From Actinomycetes bacterium (GTDB taxonomy: Bacteria > Bacillota > Sulfobacillia > Sulfobacillales > JAIMBI01): 64,000 nucleotides of DNA. The stretch's first letter is position 1. Every line of letters begins with the position of its first letter. The position numbers were made by a program, and so were the translations under genes. This document shows positions 50,423 to 58,336 of the stretch, piece after piece. The notes below the pieces were generated by a model that saw only the letters and a list, made by a program, of their open reading frames with translations, did no database searches and was not told the origin of the DNA. The DNA is taken from the NCBI GenBank assembly GCA_023565505.1, contig JAIMBI010000003.1:62001-126000 (forward strand), written 5' to 3'.

Positions 50423-52204
50423 TCAATACCCGTCCGCCGCGCGCTGCCGGGCCGCCTCGTCCAGCTCCGCCTCCGGCGGGTCGTCCCACAGCGACCACGG
50501 CGTCGGCGGCCGGAGGAAGTCGAAGTCCACGCCCTCGGGCGCCTGCAGCACGTGGTCGAAATACAGCCGGCGGTAGCCCCGGGCGGGCCGCGGCGGCCGC
50601 CGACGCGCCTGAAGCCGCCGGGCGAGGTCCTCCGGCGCCACCTCCACCTCCAGGACGCCCGCCTCCACGTCCAACCTCACCATATCGCCCGTCTCCACGG
50701 CCGCCAAGGGGCCGCCCACCGCCGCCTCCGGGGCCACGTGCAGGACCACGGTGCCGTAGGCCGTCCCGCTCATCCGACCGTCGGAGATGCGCACCATGTC
50801 GCGCACCCCTCGGCGCAGGACCGCGGGGGGGATGGGGATCATCCCCGCCTCCGGCATGCCCGGGCCGCCCACGGGACCGATGGACTTCAGCACCAGGACG
50901 TGCTCCGGCGTGGCCGCCACATCGGACAGGCGCCGCTCCAGGTCCGCCTCGTTCTCGAACACCAGGGCCGGGCCGCGGTGCCGGAGCAGGCCGGGCGTGG
51001 CCGCGTGGCTCTTGATGACCGCCCCGTCGGGGCAGAGGTTGCCCCGGAGCACCCGGAGGCCCCCGTCGGGCTTGAAGGGCCGCTCCGGGTCGGCCAGCAC
51101 CTCCCGGTACGCCTCCGGCACGGGCCGCTCCGCCACCCGGAGCGCCTCCCAGTTCTCCCGGTGCGTCCGTCCCGTCACCGTCAGCGCGTCCGGCTCGAGC
51201 AGCGCCCGAAGCCGCCACATCAGGGCGGGCACGCCGCCGGCGTGGTAGAAGTCCTCGAGATGGTAGCGCCCCACCGGCTTCACCTGGGTCAAGAGCGGCG
51301 TCCGGCGGCTGATGCGGTCGAAGTCGTCGAGCGCGATGCGGATCCCCGACCGCGCCGCCATGGCCGTCAGGTGCACCACGGCGTTGGTCGACCCGCCGAT
51401 CGCGGCGAGAACCGTCAGCGCGTTGCGGTAGGCCCGCGGCGTCAGGATTCGGGACGGCCTGAGGCCCGCCCGGGCCAGCGCCACCGCCGCCTTGCCGCTG
51501 GCCTCGGCGTGGGCCAGCCGTTCCTGGTGCACCGCCGGGATGGCCGCCCCCCCGGGCAGCATCAGCCCAAGGGCCTCGATGGTAATGGCCATGGTGCTCG
51601 CCGTGCCCATGACCATGCAGTGGCCGTGGGTGGGCGCGAGTTCCCGGTTGACCGCCTCCAGCGTGTCCGCGTCGATCCGCCCCGCGCGCCACTCGGTCCA
51701 GTAGCGGCGGCAGTCGGTGCAGGCGCCGAGGCGCTCGCCCTGGAAGTCTCCGGCGAGCATCGGCCCGCCCGACACGACGAGGGCCGGGAGGTCGGCGCTG
51801 GCCGCGCCCATCACCAGGGCCGGCAGGGTCTTGTCGCAGCCTCCCACCAGCACCACGGCGTCGAACGGCTGGGCCCGGATCATCTCCTCCGCGTCCATCG
51901 CCGCGAGGTTGCGGAACAGCATGGCCGACGGCTCCAAAAACGGCTCGCCGAGCGAGATGGTGGGGAACTCGAGGGGCACGCCCCCGGCCATCAGCACCCC
52001 CCGCTTGACGGCCTCCACCAACGGGCCGAAGTGGGCGTGGCACCGGTTGACCTCGGAGAACGTGTTGAGGACGCCCACTACCGGCCGCTCGAAGTCGTCG
52101 GCGGAAAACCCCAGGTTGCGGCTCATGGCCCGGCGGAGAAAGCGGGAGAAGCCGGGATCCCCGTACCGCGTGACCTTGTCGTACAGACCGCCCACCGGCC
52201 TCAC
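50423..52204 (-). CDS. IlvD/Edd family dehydratase 1 (aldonic acid dehydratase-like)
   Basis: A 593-residue IlvD/Edd protein. GVLNTFSEVNRCHAHF, VVLVGGCDKTLPALVMG, ERLGACTDCRRYWTEW and HGHCMVMGTASTMAI show the iron-sulfur cysteines in the pattern of sugar-acid dehydratases (such as arabinonate or xylonate), rather than the branched-chain enzyme. GRMSGTAYGTVVLHVAPEAAVGGPLA is the C-terminal signature. It would dehydrate a pentonate or hexonate to a 2-keto-3-deoxy acid. Confidence 0.9.
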   Translation of the reverse strand: MRPVGGLYDKVTRYGDPGFSRFLRRAMSRNLGFSADDFERPVVGVLNTFSEVNRCHAHFGPLVEAVKRGVLMAGGVPLEFPTISLGEPFLEPSAMLFRNLAAMDAEEMIRAQPFDAVVLVGGCDKTLPALVMGAASADLPALVVSGGPMLAGDFQGERLGACTDCRRYWTEWRAGRIDADTLEAVNRELAPTHGHCMVMGTASTMAITIEALGLMLPGGAAIPAVHQERLAHAEASGKAAVALARAGLRPSRILTPRAYRNALTVLAAIGGSTNAVVHLTAMAARSGIRIALDDFDRISRRTPLLTQVKPVGRYHLEDFYHAGGVPALMWRLRALLEPDALTVTGRTHRENWEALRVAERPVPEAYREVLADPERPFKPDGGLRVLRGNLCPDGAVIKSHAATPGLLRHRGPALVFENEADLERRLSDVAATPEHVLVLKSIGPVGGPGMPEAGMIPIPPAVLRRGVRDMVRISDGRMSGTAYGTVVLHVAPEAAVGGPLAAVETGDMVRLDVEAGVLEVEVAPEDLARRLQARRRPPRPARGYRRLYFDHVLQAPEGVDFDFLRPPTPWSLWDDPPEAELDEAARQRAADGY

Positions 52205-52216
52205 TCCTTCCGCGCG

Positions 52217-53149
52217 CTAGGCCACGCCGAGCACCTGGAGGATGGAGGTCGCCGCCGCCCGCGCCATCCGTTCCATGGCCTCGGCCGTGGTTGCCGCCAG
52301 GTGCGGCGCCAGGACCACGTTGGGCAGGCTCAGCAGCGGGTCGTCGGCCCGCGGCGGCTCGGGGTCGAACACGTCGAGCGCCGCGCCCGCCAGGTGCCCC
52401 GACCGGAGCGCCTCGTACAGCGCCGCCCCGTCGACCACGCCCCCCCGGGCGGCGTTGACCAGGTAGCTCTGCGGCCGCATCCGGGCGATCCGCTCCCGGT
52501 TGAGGAGGTGATACGTCTCCGGCCCGAGCGGGACGTGCACCGTCACCCCGTCCGACGCCTCCAAGAGCGTCTCCACGGCGTCCACCCGCCGGGCCTCGGG
52601 CGGCAGGACGGCGCCCGCCGGCCAGTAGGGGTCGTAGACCAGCACCCGGGCCTTGAGACCGCCGACGAGTCGGGGCGCCAACGCCTGGCCGATGCGTCCG
52701 TAGCCCACGATCCCGATGGTCTTGCCCATCCACTCCCGGCCCATCAACCGGTCGCGGTCGGAGAACCGACCGGCCCGCACCGCCGCGTCCGCCGCCACGA
52801 GGTGGCGCGCCACGGCGATGAACAGCCCCAGCACGAACTCCGCGACCGTCTCCTTGTTGGCGTCGGCGGTCACCGTGACCTTAACGCCCCGCTCCTCGCA
52901 GGCCTGGCGGTCGATGTTGTCGGTCCCCACCCCGTGCTTGGCGATGACCTTGAGCCGGGGGGCGGACCGGATGAGGTCGCCAGGGATCCGCATGGTCCGC
53001 ACCAAGAGCCCGTCGACGTCACGGATGGCGTCGGGCAGTTCCTCCGGCGACGCCAGCGGGCCGACCACCTCCACCTGCGGGTGGCGCAGCACGGCCATGC
53101 CCGCGTCCACGATGCGTTCCGTCACCAGGACCCGCACGCGTCCGCTCAC
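52217..53149 (-). CDS. D-isomer specific 2-hydroxyacid dehydrogenase
   Basis: A 310-residue NAD-dependent dehydrogenase of the SerA/glyoxylate-reductase group. GKTIGIVGYGRIGQALA binds NAD; the catalytic Arg is in NAARGG, the Glu in DVFDPEPP and the His in LAPHLAATT. GTG start at 53149 overlaps the aldolase stop (GTGA). In a sugar-acid operon it likely reduces or oxidises an aldolase product (glyoxylate, tartronate semialdehyde or pyruvate-type). No ACT domain, so serine synthesis is unlikely. Confidence 0.9.
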   Translation of the reverse strand: MSGRVRVLVTERIVDAGMAVLRHPQVEVVGPLASPEELPDAIRDVDGLLVRTMRIPGDLIRSAPRLKVIAKHGVGTDNIDRQACEERGVKVTVTADANKETVAEFVLGLFIAVARHLVAADAAVRAGRFSDRDRLMGREWMGKTIGIVGYGRIGQALAPRLVGGLKARVLVYDPYWPAGAVLPPEARRVDAVETLLEASDGVTVHVPLGPETYHLLNRERIARMRPQSYLVNAARGGVVDGAALYEALRSGHLAGAALDVFDPEPPRADDPLLSLPNVVLAPHLAATTAEAMERMARAAATSILQVLGVA

Positions 53150-53901
53150 GCGCCCCGCCCCTCCTTCAGCCACGCCTCGCAGGCGCCGTAGACCAGCGAG
53201 GTGATGCCCGTGGCGCAGTACGCGGCGCCCCGCTCCCGCCACAGCTTGTAGCGGGCCGCGGGGCCGGCGAAGAGGCCCCAGGGCTTTCCGACCGCCTCGG
53301 CGCGCCGCACCACATCCTCGATGACCGCGTCCACGCGGGGGGTGAGGCGACTCTGCTCCCCGAGCGCCACGGACAGGTCCGTGGGGCCGACGAAGATGCC
53401 GTCGTACCCGGGCAGGGCCAGCAGCGCGTCGAGCTGGTCCAAAGCCCCCTGGGTCTCCACCTGCAGCAGGATGGCGAGGGTGCGGTTCGCCTCCGCCAGG
53501 AACTCGGGGCCGCTCCGCTTTCCGTAGAGCGCACCCCGGGTGGAGAAGGCCACCCCGCGGCGCCCCTCGGGGGCGTACCGCCCGGCCGCGACAGCCCGCG
53601 CCGCCTCGTCCACGCTCTCGATGCCGGGCACCAGCACCCCGTCCGCCCCCCAGTCGAGGGCCAGGTGGATCATGTCCGGCCGCTTGGGCAACACCCGCAC
53701 GATGCCCGGGATGCCCGCCGCCCGGCAGGCCACCAAGAGCGCCGGCAGCTCCCGCCACGCCATCCCGTGCTCGGCGTCGAGCACCACGAAGTCGAACCCC
53801 GCCGCCCCGGCCATCTCCACCAGCGTCAGATCCGTCCCGCCGAGGAACAGGGCCGCGAGGCCCCGCTCGCCGGCCCGAAGCCGCTCCGCCAAACCGGCCA
53901 C
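53146..53901 (-). CDS. HpcH/HpaI class II aldolase (2-keto-3-deoxy acid aldolase)
   Basis: A 251-residue TIM-barrel aldolase. FDFVVLDAEHGMAWRELPAL, VRVLPKRPDMIHLALDWGADGVLVPGIESVDEA (Arg and metal region), LLQVETQGALDQLDALLALPGYDGIFVGPTDLSVALG hold the HpcH/HpaI signatures. Members split 2-keto-3-deoxy acids to pyruvate and an aldehyde. GTG start at 53901 with GAAGGAGG upstream. It is the natural step after the dehydratases. Confidence 0.9.
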   Translation of the reverse strand: MAGLAERLRAGERGLAALFLGGTDLTLVEMAGAAGFDFVVLDAEHGMAWRELPALLVACRAAGIPGIVRVLPKRPDMIHLALDWGADGVLVPGIESVDEAARAVAAGRYAPEGRRGVAFSTRGALYGKRSGPEFLAEANRTLAILLQVETQGALDQLDALLALPGYDGIFVGPTDLSVALGEQSRLTPRVDAVIEDVVRRAEAVGKPWGLFAGPAARYKLWRERGAAYCATGITSLVYGACEAWLKEGRGA

Positions 53902-53975
53902 TTCGTCCGCCTCCTTCGTCCTTGCCGCGTGTCCCGCCTCCCGCCGTCCGGATCCGCGCCGGCCCGGCGCCCCGC

Positions 53976-55691
53976 TCAGCCGATGGTCGCCCCCTTCATG
54001 GGCGAGGTGGCCAGCCGGCGGTAGATCCCGAGCGCCCCCCGCAGATCCAGGGCCGGAGGCACGAACCGGGCGCGCCGTTCGGCCAGCACCCGCTCCACCT
54101 CCGCCGGCGACTTCCGCTCGCCGGCGATGCCCACGATGTCCAGCCGCCGCGCCGGGATGTCGATGGCGATGAGGTCGCCCTCCTCCACCAGGGCGATGGG
54201 GCCGCCGTCGACCGCCTCGGGCGAGACGTGGCCGATGGCCGGACCCCGGGTCGCCCCGGAGTACCGGCCGTCCGTGACCACCGCGCAGCCCACGGCGTAC
54301 TCGGGCACGGCCATGAGCGCCTCGGTGGTGTGGAACATCTCCGGCATCCCGGACCCCTTGGGACCCTCGTACCGGATGACGATGACGTCGCCCACCCGGA
54401 TGCGCCGCGCCAGGATGGCCTCCAGGGCCGCCTCCTCGGAGTCGAACGGCACCGCGCGGCCCACGTGGCGCATCATCTCCGGCGCCACCGCGCGGGCCTT
54501 GACCACGGCGCCCTCGGGGGCGAGGTTGCCCGTCAGCACGGCGATGTCGCCGCCCACGAACACCGGCCGCTCCCAGCCGGGGATGACGTCCCGCCAGTCG
54601 ACGCCCCGGCCCTTCAGATGCTCCCGGACCTTCTCGTAGTACCCGCTCCGCGCGAGCTCCTCCAGGTTCTCCCCGACGGTCTTGCCGGTCACGGTGAGGC
54701 AGTCGAGGTGCAGGCGGTCCTTGAGGAGCTCCATGATGTACGGGATCCCGCCGGCGTACCAGAAGTACTCGGTGGGGTACTTGCCCGCCGTCTTGACGTT
54801 GGCCATGACCGGGATCTCCCGCTGGATCCGGTCGAAGGCGAACGCGTCGAGCTCCACCCCGGCCTCGTGGGCGATGGCCGGCAGGTGCAAGGTGGCGTTG
54901 GACGAGCCGCCGATGGCCGCGTGCACCATGATGGCGTTCTCGAACGCCTCGCGGGTGAGGATGTCGCGCGGCCGGATGTTCCGCTCCAACAGCTCCAGCA
55001 CCTTGCGGCCGGCCTCCTGCGCCAGGCGCTGGAGGTCGTTCAGGGTGGTCGGCAGCATCGCGGTCCCGGGCAGGGCCAGCCCGAGCGCCTCGGCCATCGC
55101 CTGCATGGTCGAGGCCGTCCCCATGAACTGGCAGGCCCCGCAGGAGGGGCAGCTCTTCTCTGCGGCGGCGAGGAACTCCTCGTCGCTCACCTCGCCCTTG
55201 ACCCACCGGTCGCCGAGCGCCCAGAGGAGGTCCGAGGAGTAGAACTCCGGGCCGGTCACCTGGGCGCCGCCCGGCACGTGGATGGCCGGCAGGTTGATGC
55301 GGGCCATGGCCATCAGGTGGGCCGGCACCGCCTTGTCGCAGGACGAGAGCAGCACCAGGGCGTCGTAGGGGCTCGCCATGGCGTGGATCTCGACCATGGA
55401 GCAGATCATCTCGCGCGAGAGCAGGGAGAAGTTCATGCCGTCGTGGCTCTGCGCGATGCCGTCGCAGATGTCGGTCACGAAGTACTGCGCCGGCTTGCCG
55501 CCGTGGGCGATGACGCCCTTGCTCACCGCGCGGCCGACCATGTCGAGGTGGAAGCTGCCGGGATGGCTCGAGCCGTAGACGCTGTCGACGAGGATCTGCG
55601 GCTTGGCGAGATCCTCCCGGGTCCAGTCCATCCCCAGGCGGAGCCCGTCGCCCTGGAAGTTGACCCGCCGGAGCTGCTGGCTGCGCAACAT
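53976..55691 (-). CDS. IlvD/Edd family dehydratase 2
   Basis: A 571-residue IlvD/Edd dehydratase, distinct from copy 1. QILVDSVYGSSHPGSFHLD, LLSSCDKAVPAHLMAMARIN, and EKSCPSCGACQFMGTASTMQ give the cluster cysteines; DGRYSGATRGPAIGHVSPEAVDGGPIA ends it. Start ATG 55691 (MLRSQQLRRV) with AAGGGGGCCAGGAAC upstream. It is the first gene of the twelve-gene minus-strand operon ending at 41861, whose promoter must lie in 55692-55950. Confidence 0.88.
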   Translation of the reverse strand: MLRSQQLRRVNFQGDGLRLGMDWTREDLAKPQILVDSVYGSSHPGSFHLDMVGRAVSKGVIAHGGKPAQYFVTDICDGIAQSHDGMNFSLLSREMICSMVEIHAMASPYDALVLLSSCDKAVPAHLMAMARINLPAIHVPGGAQVTGPEFYSSDLLWALGDRWVKGEVSDEEFLAAAEKSCPSCGACQFMGTASTMQAMAEALGLALPGTAMLPTTLNDLQRLAQEAGRKVLELLERNIRPRDILTREAFENAIMVHAAIGGSSNATLHLPAIAHEAGVELDAFAFDRIQREIPVMANVKTAGKYPTEYFWYAGGIPYIMELLKDRLHLDCLTVTGKTVGENLEELARSGYYEKVREHLKGRGVDWRDVIPGWERPVFVGGDIAVLTGNLAPEGAVVKARAVAPEMMRHVGRAVPFDSEEAALEAILARRIRVGDVIVIRYEGPKGSGMPEMFHTTEALMAVPEYAVGCAVVTDGRYSGATRGPAIGHVSPEAVDGGPIALVEEGDLIAIDIPARRLDIVGIAGERKSPAEVERVLAERRARFVPPALDLRGALGIYRRLATSPMKGATIG

Positions 55692-55960
55692 GTTCCTGGC
55701 CCCCTTAAAACCCCGTGCTCCATGACGCAAACTGCGGGCGTTGTGAAGCCTTCTCTTCCGGCGCGGTGAATTCCTCCCGGATTTCACATCCGGAACCCGT
55801 TCGTTGAGATTTCTCAACAATAAGGCGAAAGCGGGGGACGGCGATCCCGTGGCGGCTTCCCGGTCGTGAGACAAAGTTGCGGCCCCCGGAGGGCGGCCAT
55901 GGACCCTGGGGGAGCCGACGGGACCCTAACCGGCTTGCGTCATGACTCGCCTTGACCAAG

Positions 55961-55970
55961 CTAAGCTTAG
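55961..55970. promoter_or_regulatory. Palindrome CTAAGCTTAG upstream of the antitoxin gene
   Basis: A perfect 10-bp palindrome, with TTGACC (possible -35) at 55952-55957 next to it, 24 bp before the GTG of the Phd-like gene. Antitoxins of this family usually repress their own promoter through such dyads. The same intergenic region also serves the divergent sugar-acid operon. Confidence 0.45.
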
Positions 55971-55993
55971 TTCAAAAAAAGGGGGGTGATCCG

Positions 55994-56260
55994 GTGCGAG
56001 GCGTGAATGTGCAGGGGGCCAAGACGCCGCTCTCCCGTCTCTTAGGACAGGTCGAGGCGGGCGAGGACGTCGTGACCGCCCGCGCCGGGAGGCCTCTCGC
56101 CCGGCTCGTGGCGGCGAATCGGGACGGCAGCCCCCAACGCCGACCGGAGTTCCTGCGCGGCCGTATCGCTGGAGGGGCCTTTCAAGCTCCTGACCCGCGA
56201 TGCGCGGTTAAGAGAGTACACCGAGTTGGTCCCAGTAATCCAAGCCGACGGATACGGTGA
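55994..56260 (+). pseudogene. Collapsed toxin-antitoxin module: Phd/YefM-like antitoxin running into a VapC (PIN) tail
   Basis: From GTG 55994, with GGGGGGTGATCC upstream, the frame encodes a Phd/YefM N-terminal domain: VNVQGAKTPLSRLLGQVEAG, then EDVVTARAGRPLARLVA. After about residue 57 it loses family character. In the +1 frame from about 56178 the DNA encodes KLLTRDARLREYTELVPV, the C-terminal end of PIN-domain toxins (LLTRDxRL). So most of the toxin gene is deleted, leaving antitoxin start and toxin end abutted out of frame. The antitoxin part may still be translated and bind DNA; toxin activity should be lost. Confidence 0.65.
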
Positions 56261-56394
56261 CGGCCTCCCAGGGACAGAGCTGCCCCTCCGGGAATCCTCC
56301 CCGTCCCACGGCGCGCCGCCGGACGTGGTCCGCGCCGTCGTGCCCACTCGAGGGGAAGGCCCCGGAATCCGCCGCTTTTTCCTCCCGACGACCA

Positions 56395-56643
56395 TCACTG
56401 TCCCAGGACCTCCTCCCGCAGGCGGCGTTCCTCCCCGTCCGGGTCCTCCGCCGGCCGGATCTCCCGGTCGAACAGGCGGGCCGGATGCCGTTGGGGATCG
56501 GTGAGCGGCCACGCCTCCCCGTCCGTCCCGGCGGTCGGGTCGCCGGTGCGGGGGAACGCTGCCCCGTCGCGCTGCATGCGCGCAGCGAGGTCCCGTCGGT
56601 CCGGGCCGTCCCGAACCGGCGGGCGATCGATGAGAACACGCAC
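56395..56643 (-). CDS. Hypothetical small charged protein
   Basis: An 82-residue frame from GTG 56643 (VLIDRPPVRDGPDRRDLAARM, ending REEVLGQ) with GGAGGGG about 11 nt upstream. It is strongly hydrophilic with many Asp, Glu and Arg, no helix or signal and no recognisable family. Codon third positions are GC-rich as in neighbours. It may be a real small gene, a remnant next to the broken toxin module, or chance. The rest of 56260-56940 shows nothing else. Confidence 0.3.
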   Translation of the reverse strand: MRVLIDRPPVRDGPDRRDLAARMQRDGAAFPRTGDPTAGTDGEAWPLTDPQRHPARLFDREIRPAEDPDGEERRLREEVLGQ

Positions 56644-56949
56644 CCAGTCCGCGTCCCCTCCATCCGTCCAGAGCCCGTCGCCCCCCCACGCCCGCCGCCT
56701 GGGCCATGCCGCCTCGCTTCGTCTCTCGTCCGAAGCAGAGCCGACAGCTGGTGTTGGGCAAAAGTCTAACATTGCCGAAACATTGCCGATAACATGGCCG
56801 AACGCTCGGATCCCCGGAATGGCCGCCGGTCGGAAGCTCTGCGGCAGGGAGGCCGGCCGTCCGCCGCGAATCCGATACATGGATGCGCCAGGTGCGCCAG
56901 ATCCCGCCGGTCGCCCGGCGCATACTAGCGGCAGTGAGGCGAGGCAACC

Positions 56950-58293
56950 ATGGCGACACGGGTAGTCATCGTAGGAGGCGACGCCGCCGGTATGAGCGCG
57001 GCCTCCCAGGCGAAGCGCCGGCGCCCGGAGCTGGAGATCGTGGCCTTCGAGCAGGGGCCGTACATCTCGTACTCGGCCTGAAGCATTCCATACTACGTCG
57101 GCAGTTTGGTCGACGACATCAATCGGCTCGTGGCGCGCACGCCGGCGGCGTTCGCGCGGCAGGGCATCGACGTCCGCGTCCACCACCGCGTGGTGGCGGT
57201 CGATCCGGCCGCCCGCCGAGTCGCGGTCCTGCCGCCGGGCGCGTCCGAGCCGGTCTCGGAACCGTACGACGAACTGGTCCTGGCCACCGGCGCGCTGCCC
57301 GTCGTCCCCCCGTTGGAGGGTCGCGACGCCGAGGGGATCTTTCCGGTCAAGACGCTTCCGGAGGCCGAGGCCATCCGGACGCTTCTCGAGGCGCGCCGGC
57401 CGCGCCGGGTCGTCGTCGTCGGGGGCGGCTACATCGGCGTCGAGATGGCGGAGAATCTCGCCCATCGAGGGCTGGAAGTCACGGTGGTGGAGATGGCTCC
57501 GACCCTTATGCCACGACTGGACCCGGACATGGGCGCCAAGGTGACCGAGGCGGTCGCGGAGCTGGGCGTGCGCGTGCTGGTCGAGCAGCCGGTCCGCCGC
57601 TTCGTGGTCCGCGACGGGGCGGTGCGGGGCGTCGAGACCGACCAGGGCGTCGTGGAGGCGGATCTGGTGTTCCTGGGCCTTGGAGTGCGCCCGAACGTCG
57701 CGCTGGCCCGGGAGGCGGGGATCCCGCTCGGGGTGAGCGATGCCGTGGTGGTGGACGAGCACATGCGGACGGCCGTCGCGGGCGTCTGGGCGGCGGGCGA
57801 CGTGGCTCAGTCGTTCCACCTCGTGAGCCGGCGGCCGACCTACGTGCCCCTGGGCACGGTGGCCAACAAGCAGGGCCGGATCGCGGGGCTCAACCTCGCG
57901 GGCATCCCGGCGACCTTCCCCGGCGTGGTCGGTACGAGCATCACCCGGGCCGGACGGTGGGAGATCGCGACCACGGGGCTGTCCACGTCCGAGGCCCGGG
58001 ACCTGGGCTACGACGTCGTCGCCTCCACCATCACGGCCGAGACCAAGCTCGGCTACTTCCCCGACGTCGGCCCCATCACGGTCAAGCTCCTCGCCGACCG
58101 GGCGAGCGGCCGGATCCTCGGCGGCCAGATCATCGGCACCCAGGGTGCCGGCAAACGCATCGACACCATTGCGACGGCCCTGTACGCGGGTCTTCGGGCG
58201 GACGACATGGTCCATCTCGACCTGGCCTACGCCCCGCCGTTCTCGGACGTGTGGGACCCGGTCCTCATCGCCGCACGGGGCTTGGTGCGGTGA
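56950..58293 (+). CDS. CoA-disulfide reductase-like flavoprotein with Sec (in-frame TGA) at the active site
   Basis: A 447-residue pyridine nucleotide-disulfide oxidoreductase when TGA is read through. ATG 56950 begins TRVVIVGGDAAGMSAASQAKRR (FAD binding) and reaches GPYISYSA, then TGA at 57079-57081 (codon 44), then SIPYYVG. In CoA-disulfide reductases and NADH oxidases this stretch is SxxxCGxPYxxGG with the catalytic Cys at about residue 43, so TGA is exactly the Cys. The rest is intact: ELVLATGALPVVPP, VVVGGGYIGVEMAENLAHRG (NADH binding), VWAAGDVA, and the C-terminal dimer domain. A gene caller would start at 57106 and lose the FAD domain. Stand-alone on the plus strand. Confidence 0.88.
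57088..57115 (+). promoter_or_regulatory. Candidate bacterial SECIS in the flavoprotein mRNA
   Basis: Two hairpins can form just after the TGA. One (57088-57109) pairs CCA-ACU-C with G-AGU-UGG with two mismatches and a GUCG loop. The other (57096-57115) pairs CGUCG with CGACG around a 10-nt loop with GU at 23-24 nt after TGA. Both place a GU in the loop at bacterial SECIS distance. They are mutually exclusive; which forms is unknown. Confidence 0.5.
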
Positions 58294-58336
58294 GCCGCGG
58301 CGCGGCCGGGGAAACCGTCCCGGCCGCGCCCGGACC

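Noticed and set aside
48024-52733. A 1569-residue minus-strand open frame
   Set aside because: Only the last 400 residues are a real protein (FAH-SAF). The rest is an out-of-frame reading of IlvD, UxaA and dehydrogenase genes.
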